From NCBI GenBank assembly GCA_026120185.1, contig JANUWF010001161.1, positions 2,552,001 through 2,616,000 of the forward strand: DNA of 64,000 nt, written 5' to 3'. This document shows, piece after piece, positions 21,828-32,090 of this stretch. How positions within the stretch are numbered: position 1 is the first letter of the stretch; the number at the start of each line of letters is the position of its first letter. Origin of the DNA: Voacanga thouarsii. Lineage: Eukaryota > Streptophyta > Magnoliopsida > Gentianales > Apocynaceae. The notes under the pieces were generated by a model that worked only from the letters and a program-made list of their open reading frames with translations, was not told the DNA's origin and did no database searches. Made by a program: the position numbers and the translations under genes.

Positions 21828-23840
21828 TGTTGGATTGTATGCCCTCTTAGACTAGGTTTCTGATGTAAAATCGAATATTTTAATGAAAGAATTTATTTTC
21901 AGAAATTGTTTGTGAATTTACTTTTTGTTTGTGCACGATTTTCGTTTGGAACAGACCCATTGTGTTTAAATAAGTGATCCATGTGAATGGTGGTCTTTCA
22001 CAGTAAGGTATGGATCCGGGTTATTTAACACATAAACATTTGTTCTTAACCTATTGATGAGACTGGGAACCTCATCATGTTTAGGTTATTATGTTATGAA
22101 TTCCAAATGGGGAATGGCTTACCTTTAGCCAGTGGGTAGTCCACTCACTTCATGACATAAGCGTATTTTGAATACGTAGAACAGGACATGTAGTAGTGGT
22201 TTCTCAAAGTACTATATGGTAGAAACCTAGACTACTACCGCTACAGCATGGACTAGTACTCTACGACTTGAGTATGAGTTGGTGGTCTAGCGAAGCTGGA
22301 AGCATATACTTTGATTTGCTGTAGTTGAGGTTCTATCGTAGGGCCAATATACTTGCATGTTGGGTATGTGTGCTAGTTAGTTAAGACAGACTTATACAAG
22401 ATAGTTTTTGCACTATATCGCCCCTTGTGGTTGTCCGAATGGTCTAAATTATCCAGGGCCCTGGGAAACATGACTTGGATGTTTGCTTTAGGGTAGCTCC
22501 CTTAGAAAGTGGAAACACTCCAGGAAGTCGTGGATCATTGGACTAGAAACCTAAGGATGGTAGATGTCATTTAGGGGGGTGTTAGTACACTTCTTCCTCT
22601 CTAAATGTACGGTGATGTGTAGAGGGGTATTTTAGTCATTTCACCTGTAGGTCGGAGACTTTGTGAATGCATCATTGTCCTTGGGGTCAATATTTCCTTA
22701 TGGTGATATTAGAAAATATTTAAAATGCAAAATACAGCTATTTATATAGCAGGGGTATTTTGGTCATTTTAGCAGCCAAGGCGATGTGTCTTTTTGGTCC
22801 TCGGAATAGCCCGTAAGTCCTAACTAATTTTGGATTGAGGAATTGGTCTCAGTTGAAGAGGATTTTATTTTATTTTATTCAGGAAGTCTAATTTATTATT
22901 GGACTGGAATAAAATAAATAAATAAATAAAAATAGGAGTTGAGAGAAATTTATTTATCTAGTTTATTTGGTTAATTAATTATTCAGGGCCTAGGTCCAGT
23001 ATGAATAATTAAGAAATTAACCTGGGCTTAAACTAGGGAAAATAATTAATGTTTAATTATTTATTGGGTTATTTATATAGGCCAAAGAAATAAATAATTA
23101 AAGATTAATTATTTTGGTTCATTTGGGCTCATTAATTATTTATTGGGTTATTTATATAAGCCCACAAAATAAATAATTAATGTTTATTATTTTGGGCCTT
23201 TTGGGTTCAAGAAAAATAATAAATATTTATCTGGCCCAATAGCTTGGACCTTAGGGTTTTTTCCAGATATGGTTAAGTGGAGTTTAGGGTTAGGCCAAAC
23301 TGATTCTCAAGATAACATCGGGGTGTTTTGAAATCCCGGGGATATGTTTATCAGATAATGAGAGACCTAATTTTGGCTAACTAATAAACAACTTTCTGGA
23401 AAAAGAAAAACCTCAGTTTTCCCTACCAAACAGAGACTCACGTCGTCTCTCTCTCTGCTCTCTCTCATGTTTCTTCTTCTTGGTTTCTCCTTGGACTTTG
23501 CTAACCAATAGCAGGTAAACCAAGGAGAATTGAGACCCTTCCTCTTCACCATAGTGTTCACCGACTAGAGGTTAGGCAGAGGAATATCCCGAGTGCTAGA
23601 AAGCTTGGCATTGATGCAAACAAGGCGAAGTAGAAGGCTAGCGGGTGTTCAACCGGGAGCTTCTTCAAGTGGGCAAAGCGAGGCAATTCCAGTCGTTCAA
23701 TCCACTCCTACTCAACCTAGAAGGGTTAAGGAGCGCAAAAGTATGATCTTCACGCTTCCGCATGGCCTCTATGGATCGCGTTTAATTTTTCTCTCTGTTT
23801 TTTTTTTCGTCCATGGCTCCCCTGTTTCTACGTTCCCTCA
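21828..23840 (+). mobile_element. 3' LTR of element B (2,013 bp)
   Basis: Same sequence as the 5' LTR with scattered substitutions (for example GATGTAAAATCG against GATATAAAATCG near the start, and ATGGATCCGGG against ATGGATCACGGG). It ends TTCCCTCA, directly followed by the AAACC duplication. It repeats the short ORF starting at 23614 and the GTATGATC donor. Confidence 0.95.
23614..23740 (+). CDS. Conserved short LTR ORF, 3' LTR copy
   Basis: MQTRRSRRLAGVQPG followed by the same serine-rich middle and RRVKERK. It has one proline for leucine change (EAIPVV against EAILVV) relative to the 5' copy. The donor here reads AAAA|GTATGATC. In this LTR the ORF leads into element A rather than gag, so it could only matter as template for the 5' LTR after reverse transcription. 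Confidence 0.4.
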
Positions 23841-25268
23841 AAACCCATAGGGTGCAAGTAGGTATACAAGAGAAAGAGATGTGTGGATGGAAAGGTGGAA
23901 ACCTTTAATGCAAGGTTGGTAGCAAAAGGTTCTACTCAGAAAGAATGGATCAATTATGAGGATATATTTTCACATGTTGCCATGCTTAAGTCCATATATA
24001 TTCTCTTGGTCATCGTATGTCATTATGACTACGGGATATGGCAAATAGATTTCAAGACAACCTTTCTTAATGGATATCTAGTGAAGATATCTACATAACC
24101 AAGCCTGAAGGCTTTGTTGAGAAAGGCCAATAGCATATGGTTTGTAAGCTTAAGAAGTCCATTTATGGACTTAAGGAAACATCACAAGCATGGAACATAA
24201 ATTTTGATGAGACTGTTAAGTCTTACGATTTTATAAAAACGTGGATGAACTATGCGTGTATAGGAAGATGGATAGCAACAACATGTCTTTTATGGTACTT
24301 TATGTAGATGACATTCTACTCATTAGAAATGATGTAGCGATATAGTCTTCCTTAAAGATTTGGCTGTTAAGTTAATTTAGTACGAAAGATTTGGGAGAAG
24401 TTTAATACATTATTGGAATAAAGCTTCTTAGAGATTAGGAGCAAAGAATATTAGGCTTTATCCTAATCTGGTTACATTAATAAGATATGAGCCCATTTTA
24501 GCTTGGATCTATGTAAAAGGGCAATCATACACTTTGGACATGGATTGACCTTATCTTCCAAGCAGTGCCCTAAGATATAGGAAGAAAAAGAGAGCATGAT
24601 TATGATTCCCTATGCCTCGGCAATGGGAAGTCTCATGTATGCCATGCTTTGCATAAGGCCAGATATTTGCTTTTTAGTTGGCATGGTTTTTAGGAATTAG
24701 TCAAACACATGAAAAGAACATCGACAAGCTGTAAAGTATATTCTCAAGTACCTAAAGGGAACAAGCGATTATATGCTTGTTTATAGGGCTAATGACTTAG
24801 TTCCTATTGGTTAACAAACTCAAATTTCTAGGTAGATAAAGATGAAAAAATCCACCAGTAGATATGTTTTCACTTTGTCAGGAGGGGCTATTTCATGGAG
24901 GACTTTCAAGCAATCTTGAATTACTGATTCTAGAATGGAAGCTGAATATATGGCAACTTCAGAAGCTTCTAAAGAAACAGTTTAGCTTTGAAAGTTCCTC
25001 ACAGAAATTGAGTTGGGCCACAGATGGATAGGCCCATAATATCTTTTGTAACAATTTTAGAGTTATGTCATAATGTAAGGAGGCATGAATCCACCGGAAA
25101 GAAAAGCACATTGAGAGGAAGAATCACTTGATCCGGGAGTTTATCTAGAACTAAGAGATAGTTGTTGACTAGATTTCCTCTATAAATAATCTAGTGAACC
25201 CATTTACCAAGCCTTTACCAAAGAAGGTGTTTTGAAGACACTTAGATTTCATAGGCGTAGGTAATTGA
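23841..25268 (+). pseudogene. pol of copia element A, second half (RT and RNase H)
   Basis: The reading resumes right after element B with the RT of A: DGKVETFNARLVAKGSTQKE at 23886, ATGLKSIY-like and FKTTFLNGYL at about 24050. Reverse-transcriptase box YVDD is intact at 24301-24312. RNase H traces follow: STMEAEY-like at about 24935, KEKHIERKNHLIRE-like at about 25100, and NPFTKPL near 25195. Many stops and frameshifts (for example after GYLVKIST at 24098) show long decay, far more than in B. It ends near 25268 without a polypurine tract or its own 3' LTR, so A is truncated at the 3' side. Confidence 0.88.
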
Positions 25269-25593
25269 TCTTTATAACTGAACATATGTAACTTGCATGA
25301 TTGATTTGCTAAGTAATTTATCTATTGATTAATTATCTAAGTAGAATCTCTTGATCTCGATTAGGCTATAGGTTTTTAGGCTCAATTGGGATTGATAAGG
25401 AATGGTATAATTTAAGTTGTATATATTTGCATGTTTTTGGGGTATATGTCAACTTAATGTTGAGTATGCCTTGATTTACTTATCAATCATTTATAGTCTA
25501 TAACAATTGATCAATTTAAGTATTAATGTCTTGAAGAAAAATTTAATCAACTTGAAGTAGATTGGAAATAAGGTTAGTGGTTAACTGGGGCTA
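25269..25593 (+). repeat. Fragment of an Athila-like LTR (G family)
   Basis: About 320 bases match 35367-35690 inside the LTR of element G. Shared blocks are ACATATGTAACTTGCA, GATTAATTATCTAA, TTTTTGGGGTATATGT and TAATCAACTT(G/A)AAGTAGATTG. It starts where element A pol stops and ends where element-1-type LTR sequence begins, so both edges are breakpoints. No gene. Confidence 0.75.
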
Positions 25594-25707
25594 TTGAAAG
25601 GTTCATGTCAAGCCACTTGACTTTTATAAATTTTTAGGTCGTTAAGATGCATAGCTAAATGCTGCTCTTGATGCGCTTAGTATGGATTTATTACTTAGAA
25701 AATTAAT
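25594..25707 (+). mobile_element. Fragment of an element-1-type LTR, left part
   Basis: CTATTGAAAGGTTCATGTCA and following bases match 4262-4375 of the element 1 LTR. The match continues at 33555 after the solo LTR A', so this fragment was the insertion target. Confidence 0.85.
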
Positions 25708-26149
25708 TGTTGGAATGTACACCCAAAATGGCTTATGCATTTTTGTATTTTGAAAAATAAAAAATGTTAAATTTATTAATTGTTGTTTGTTTACATATAT
25801 TACACATTAAAGGTGTAAATGTGTTAGTAAGTAATTTACGTGATTGGGTCATGCTCTCACAGTAAGGGGTAGATTATGGGCTAACAACATTTAAGCGATA
25901 AATTGTTCTTGATCAATTGATGGAGGTAGGCACTTCATCAAGGTTTAGGTCATTATACTATGATTTCTAAATAGGGGATGGTTTACTTTTAACTAGTGAG
26001 TAGTCCACTCACACCAATTGTGTAAGCATATTTGGAATACGTAGAACTAGACCACACGAAAATAATCTTTATGAAAGTACTGAATTAAATAAAGATTGAT
26101 TTATCCCAACTACTACATGCACTATAAAAAAAAAGGGGGAAATATGATG

Positions 26150-26710
26150 AAGACCAAAACGACGGTAAAAAAAACCGTCATAATAGGTTACTTTATATGA
26201 CAATTCTGAAACCGTCGCAATAGATAGATCTAATACGACGGCCTAATGCCAACCGTCGTATTTCGTAACCAAATATGACAATTTACACAAACCATCGTAA
26301 TAGGTAGACCAAATACGACAGTTTATTATAACAGTCGTAGTAGAGTAAGCCAAATATGATGATTTATTTTAACCGTCGTAATAGGTAGACCAAATACGAC
26401 AGTTTATTGTAACTGTCACAATAGAGTAGGCTAAATACAATGGTTTATTTTGACCATTGCAATAGAGTAGACCAAATACAATTGTTTATTATAACTGTTG
26501 CAGTTGATTAGACCAAATATGTCAGTTTATTGTAACCGTTATAATAGAGTAGGCAAAATACAATGGTTTGTTTTAACCGTCGCAATAGAGTAGGCCAAAT
26601 ATGATGGTTTATTATAATGATTACAATAAAGTAGGCCAAATACGACGGTTTATTGTAACCGTCGCAATAAATTAGACTAAATACGACGATTTATTTTAAC
26701 CATCATTTTT
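26150..26710. repeat. Left subterminal repeats of the CACTA element
   Basis: About eleven degenerate units of roughly 45-50 bases, each with TACGACGGTTTATTGTAACC-type inverted halves followed by GTCGCAATAGAGTAGGCCAA-type spacers. Such arrays are the binding sites of the transposase in CACTA elements. CpG in the core has often decayed to TG or CA, as expected of methylated DNA. Confidence 0.85.
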
Positions 26711-28439
26711 ACTCTAATTATAACATAGCCTTGCAAAATTATTTTTCAAATCTAGTCACAATACTATTGCTAATGATTACAATAAATTTAACTGTTGGAT
26801 CGTTAATTTGATATCTTTATATTTGTAAATACTAAGATATCTTTCTATTTTATAGATTTTACTGCACAAATATGATAAAATAAAACAAATAACCTTAAAA
26901 TTTGGTCACTAAACTTGTTTTAACTTTATAAACCCATGTAATGGTTAGATCATTGATTTTTCAAATACATTTTTATTTACATCTTAAGTTTTCATATATT
27001 GGTATTAAAGATCTTGAATTTCATTTTAATTATTAGTTATTCTAAGATATATATATATATATATATATATATTGTTTATCTACGGTATAATATATCCTTA
27101 TTAGTTAGTGAGTATTATATTAATATGTTATATAACATAAATAATTTTTTAATTACGAACACACATATGTGTGTGTACATATATACATAGGTACAGTATC
27201 CTATCTCTTGATTATTACATTTAATTATATATAAAGACATTCTATCTATATATTTCGTTACCATTTATGTTAAAATTTAAATAATTATAACATAATAAAT
27301 ACAATAAAACTTAGAATTTTTTTTGTTAATAAATATATCATTAATTCTCGTTACTATACAAATACATTATTGAAGAGATATTATGCATTAAAAAAATTAT
27401 GAAAACCGTTCTCTCGATCTATACCAAACCGAAAAACCGAAACTAGAACCGAATATATATATATATATATATAATATTTAAAAAGATAGATAAGATAATT
27501 TGAAATTTTTTATTTGTTTTCATTTATGCCATTTGCAAGATGAAATCATTCACTTATTTTTTTAAATTTTTTAAGTGAAAGATTTTTATATAAAAATTTT
27601 AATTTTTAATCATTTTGGCCTCAATATAATATCAAAAATAGATTTTATCAATGAATAAATTAATTTTATATCACCAGCTATTTAAGTACCAATCTCACCA
27701 AATGCTTATTTAGCTTCCTGTGAATAAGCCCTCTTTTATGAAAAAATTTCAATATATATTAAAACAAGACCTAAGGCCCAGTACCCATCAACTTTTGACA
27801 AACTGTCCTTTTCATTTTTGTTTCGAGCCAAAAAGTTTGCTAATGGTGATCCAAAAAAGCAATCAGAGTATTAAATTACTAATCCCCAATTCTTCATCCC
27901 TTTTCTTTTTCTCCCAAGTGCTATCGGCTAATCTTTAGAATGAAACAAGCAAACACAATTCTATAAATGGTTAATATTTATATCTTTTAGCATGTCATTC
28001 AATGGATAATGATATAAGATAAATAATTATATTTTAACTTACAAAGAATAATATTTAAAACTCTAACGGAATTATTTATCACTGATTCAATTTACAACTT
28101 TTCCATTTATAGAGGATAGTATTTTTATTTTTATACTTTACAAATTCAATCAAAACCTTTCCTATAATATTTCAAGATTGCAAATAATGCATTTTTAATT
28201 TTTTTTTGTAATTTTACAATTATTCTGATAATTGTAAACCGTACCGCAGTTAAAAAACTTCAGACAAAAACCCAAGTAGTGGTTCAACAGAAAAAAGAGC
28301 TGGCAATAGTAATCACTTTCTGTATGTTGATTCCAGGGAATATGTGGGACCCATATGAAAACTTATATCTGGACAGACAAACAATACAAATTTCGTATGC
28401 GTAGTCAATTCAAAACTACTACGTGTAAAAAAATAAAAA
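26711..28439. other. AT-rich interior of the CACTA element, no gene seen
   Basis: Very AT-rich, with (TA)n runs at about 27047-27072 and 27457-27472. Short ORFs here (for example 26999-27190) are built from the repeats and have no recognisable content. Confidence 0.6.
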
Positions 28440-29069
28440 ATATATTTAATAGTATTATATTATTTCTTTTTCTGAATCTCATCTTCAATTATGCTCTCTA
28501 TTTCTGCTTTCCATCTCCATTCTCTTCGGCTTCCTCTGTGCCTTCTTCTCTCTTCCTTCTCCCTCTTCTTCTCTACCAGCACCTTTCTCTCATCTTTTGA
28601 AACCCTACAAGAAATTTATCTACTTTGCATTTGAATCTTCTTAACTTCAGCCTCTATTTGCATTTGAATCAGCTTCTATCTAGAATTTAGTATTTCAATT
28701 TGCTCCATGAAGAACTTGATTTTGAAGGCCCATTAAAAACTTAACTTCCTCTCTACTGACACTTGACTTCAGCCTCTAAATTACATTTGAACTCCCTCTT
28801 CTTCTCCACTGACACTTCAACCTCTATTTGCATTTGGCATTTGAACACCCTATTTTTCTCCACTGACACTGCATCTAATTGGCAGCCTCTGCTTCGACTT
28901 ATTCTCCATCTTCTATTCCAAATTCCATATATGTTTTCACGTTCTGTGGATAATCTTTGTAGGTGAAGAGAAGAATCACTTCTAAGGTTTTAACTTTTAA
29001 GATAGAGAAACAGTAAGAAAGAGGGACAATACTGAGGTAGATTGGTAGAAAAAATTTTATTTTACTAGC
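28440..29069 (+). other. CT-rich segment upstream of the POB1/LRB fragment
   Basis: Pyrimidine-rich sequence with repeated CTCCACTGACACT and TATTTGCATTTGAA segments (28620-28890). It resembles a plant 5' untranslated region and directly precedes the POB1-like ATG, so it was probably captured together with it. This is inference; no alignment was possible. Confidence 0.4.
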
Positions 29070-29590
29070 ATGAGGGATTCAAATTTGGATTTGTTTGACC
29101 CCAGAACGGCTGTGATAGAGAGCGCTACATACTCTATGACCAACAGTTGTGACCCGGATTTTGGTTTCCCCTTCAACGATTGTAATTTTTTAGACTGTGT
29201 CCTTCTGATCGAGGTCTTGGCAGATGACTCACCGGAAACCCAATCCGGCTCCGATGCTTGCCAAACCCTTGCCAATTGGGCCCGCTATCGTAAGCACCCC
29301 AGAGAAGAATTTAAAAAGAAAAATGGTACTCATTTTTTCCCTTTCCCCAATGTCAGCTTTTCATTTTTTTTTTAGTGTGTTTTTTCCGCATCTTAGAGCT
29401 TTCTTGTCGTTGGATTTTTTTTGCTTGTTTTAGTTGTTGCTGGGTTTTTACTATTGTAGTTTAGACCTCGCCTTTTAGCTAGAGCTTTTTTTTTTTTTTT
29501 TTGTATTTGTATTATTATAGGATGGAATTGTCAATTCTAAATTGTGATCAGCACGATACTGATGATGCAGCAGGATGTGAAAGTTGGTAG
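29070..29590 (+). pseudogene. Captured 5' fragment of a POB1/LRB-type BTB gene (exon 1 and part of exon 2)
   Basis: ATG at 29070 opens MRDSNLDLFDPRTAV and continues DPDFGFPFNDCNFLD, then IEVLADD and LANWARYRKHPREEFKKKNG. This is the N-terminal region of the POB1/LRB (light-response BTB) family, substrate adaptors of CUL3 ubiquitin ligases that act on phytochrome-linked targets in the nucleus. The coding stretch ends in AAAAATG|GTACTC at about 29325, a splice-donor context. After a T-rich intron-like stretch ending TATTATAG at 29520, a second segment reads LSILNCDQHDTDDAAGCE (29527-29580), which fits exon 2 of the same family, before a stop. The BTB and BACK domains are absent. Presence of an intron means genomic DNA, not a processed copy, was captured. 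Family assignment is from memory of the N-terminal motifs. Confidence 0.75.
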
Positions 29591-29892
29591 TAACCATTCA
29601 AACTGCCATAGATCGCAAATGAGTGCAGATTCCTCAGGGGAAATTTATATATAAATTGATATAAGTACTTGGCATGTAAACAAATTTAATTCAAGAGGGA
29701 GAGAATATGAAATATCAGATATATTTTAGATCAAACTTAGATCGCAAACATAGATATATTTGTTAATTTTCTAAATATCAGATCAAACTTATATCTGAAA
29801 CTCTGTTGTGCAGGTAAAGAGATGCTCTAAAGCCCAGCCCACTGAACTTGAGCTACTTGTAGGTAAAAACTAATATTGAAATATATCAGTGG
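29591..29892. other. Spacer between the two captured gene fragments
   Basis: AT-rich, with a repeated ATATCAGAT(A/C)...AGATCAAACTTA segment at about 29715-29790. No gene seen. It probably holds the 3' flank of the RKD relic and the junction between the two captures. Confidence 0.45.
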
Positions 29893-30953
29893 CTAATGTT
29901 GAGATGTTATCATCCCCATAAGTTTTCTCTTCTTATAGCTAGCCTTGAAGCATGCTTGTCTCAGTCTCTTTCTTTGGTCCTCCAACTGCTTATCAAGGAT
30001 TTCTTTCATCAACTTTTTCTCATGCTCCAATATCTCAATGGTTTCTCTCAACTTCTTCTCAGCCATATGTCTTTCGTTTTCTTCATTTCGCATCTCCTGC
30101 AAACCCAAAGGCATCTTTGGAACATTCTTGATTCTCAACTTCCTGTGAGGCCATCGACAAATTCTCAACTCCCCAAAATCTTTTCTTAAGAATGGTAAGG
30201 CCAACATTTAGTTCTTTGGCCGCCCGAGTAGGTGGCATGTAAAAGTACTCTGAAATGGTTGTTCTTGATAATGTCTTGGAACTATTACCCTTCTCCTCTC
30301 CATGCCTCCGAATCATCATCTTCTCTCCAAGAACTTTGTCATAAGCGTTACCTTCAAGATACATTTTACGATTACTCACTCCGAATTCATTGCCATGACC
30401 ACTTCATATTTCTCCTGGAAAAAGAAAAATAATCTAAGTAAAGGTAATGCTATTCAACGGAAGTCTTTTTAATTTTCTAGAATCACGAGTTCTAATGTAT
30501 GATAACCTTGAACCATGTTCTAGTTTTGTTCAAAATCTATTAGGGAGTTGAAAGGATCATGCACAAGCATATCCTCCATTAGAGGAACAGCATCAAAATC
30601 AGTCTCTTGAATGGGCAGATCAAATAGGAAATCCAAATAAGCATGTCCAGAACTTTCACTGATTCACATCTCAACAAACCAAAAGAAGTTCAATTTCATT
30701 TATCAATCATATTTCCAGATGAAGAAGAAAGGTGAAAAAAACGCTCAAAAGTATCTCACCTGAAATCAAGAGGAAGTGGTTTGCTTGGAAAGAAAAACAC
30801 ATTAAAATCTTCTTCTTTGGAAACTAATTCAAAATTTGACCACCTATCAAACCAATTATGACTCCCCATCTCTGAGAAAGAGAACCGAAGAAAAAATCCC
30901 TGTCCCTTTGTGGTTCTTTGAAGTCCACTAACGACTGATGACTGAGAGAGCAA
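29893..30953 (-). pseudogene. Captured RKD-type RWP-RK transcription factor gene, broken
   Basis: Minus strand. Exon 1 (start probably at 30869, MGSHNWFDRWSNFELVS) ends PLPLDF at a GTGAGATA donor near 30755. Exon 2 is 30658-30507: ESSGHAYLDFLFDLP and the acidic DAVPLMEDMLVHDPFNSL, with in-frame TAG at 30520-30522. Exon 3 starts at 30414 after TTTTTCCAG, has TGA at 30404-30406, then EFGVSNRKMYLEG and the RWP-RK domain: ISEYFYMPPTRAAKELNVGL (about 30270), TILKKR, a one-base frameshift near 30175, and CRWPHRKLRIKN. A coiled region with EKKLRETIEILEHEKKLM leads to KRLRQACFKASYKKRKLMGM, the usual RKD C-terminus. Intron junctions keep the frame between exons 1, 2 and 3. RKD proteins control egg-cell and embryo identity. 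Two stops and a frameshift make this copy non-coding. Confidence 0.85.
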
Positions 30954-31464
30954 ATTTTGGGTGAGGAATATATATATCTGTGCGAGGAAGAAGAGAAGGC
31001 ATGAATAGAGATAGTTTAATGTGAATGCAATTATAGAAAATTAGTGCATTGGAATTCGTGCACCGTCACATGTATATTGATAAAGCAATGAAGAAAACGA
31101 GGGGAGGGAGGACTGAGGAGAGAAAGAGATAAGGAGGATGGGAAAAAGATGATACTGGGAATAGTTGAGGAGACTGCTCGTGATGACTGTCGTATTCGCA
31201 TTTTCTTCTTGTTTTACATGTACAACTGTTTCTAATAGAAGGCTAGGCATTTTCTATTTGTTATATATGTAGTATTACTTCTCTTGTGGAGTTTATGGAA
31301 TATTTATGATCTCAATGTTCAAGAGATTGATTTTGATATGTTTGTCATTCAGCAAACTGTTTTGTTGTCATTGGTGTTGAATGAGTTGAACGAATTGTAT
31401 TTGGTTTGAAATTGTAAGTGCATAGGTCTAAATACCAAGAAACTATTTTTTAAAAAAAATTAAT
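30954..31464. other. Upstream flank of the RKD relic inside CACTA
   Basis: No gene recognised. It may contain the captured RKD promoter; the 69-codon minus-strand ORF at 31041-31250 has no recognisable domain. Confidence 0.4.
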
Positions 31465-32090
31465 AAAAAATGACGGCTAGAATTGTCGCATTTGTGAAAA
31501 GTAAATAATGTCGCATTTGATTAACCAAATACGAAGGTGGTTTTTACATATGGTCGCAATTGCTAAGTATTTGCAATGGTTACGGCCGTCATAGTTAATC
31601 ATCGTAAATACTAATTAATTTTGACGGTGGTAATTACGACGGCTGGCAACCACTTAGCATTTGCAAAGGTTACGACCGTCGTAATTACTACTGTCGCAAG
31701 ATTTATTACCATGGTTGTAATTACGACTGTTGAATACCGTCACAAATACTTATCAATGGCAGCAGTTAGGGCCATTGCAAATAATCATTGCAATGAACAA
31801 GTATTTGCGATGATTTAAAACCGTCGTATTTACAGAATAATTGCGTGATTTTTTCATCAAATACGACAGTTCGCAGAATCTCAACCTAAGTGAGTAATTG
31901 CAATGCATTTCATTAACCGTTGTATTTATACTGTTGCATTAGATAAATACAATGGTTTTTTGGCCTTTTTAAATAAAAATGATGGCATTATATACAACGA
32001 CTGAGAAACCATCGTTTGACCATAGTTTAGAGCAAAACTGATGGTATTTTCTCAAATACGACAGTTTTCTGGGCATCGTATTTGCCTGAA
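31465..32090. repeat. Right subterminal repeats of the CACTA element
   Basis: Degenerate GACGGC/GACGGT...ACCGTCGTAAT-type units, for example TTACGACCGTCGTAATTAC at 31670 and AAACCGTCGTATTTAC at 31819, arranged up to the terminal TTTTTTGTAGTG. They mirror the left array in inverted sense. Confidence 0.8.

Larger units (their letters stand above)
14082..23840 (+). mobile_element. Full-length Ty1/copia element B, nested in element A
   Basis: A 9,759-bp element with LTRs 14082-16096 and 21828-23840, a tRNA-Met primer site, gag, protease, integrase, RT, RNase H in copia order, a polypurine tract, and a perfect 5-bp target duplication (AAACC). The LTRs differ at a few dozen positions by eye, on the order of 2%, so insertion was recent relative to the other elements here. 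Gag and pol carry several frameshifts and stops and the RT active site is changed, so B is non-autonomous today. A solo LTR of the same family is at 54635-56607. Confidence 0.96.

Noticed and set aside
26150..26710. Regularly spaced repeats that could suggest a CRISPR-like array
   Set aside because: The units are degenerate palindromes at the end of a CACTA element in plant DNA, with matching units at the other end; they are subterminal transposase-binding repeats.
28763..28966. 67-codon ORF upstream of the POB1 fragment
   Set aside because: It is made of the local CTCCACTGACACT/TTTGCATTTG repeats and looks like 5' untranslated sequence.
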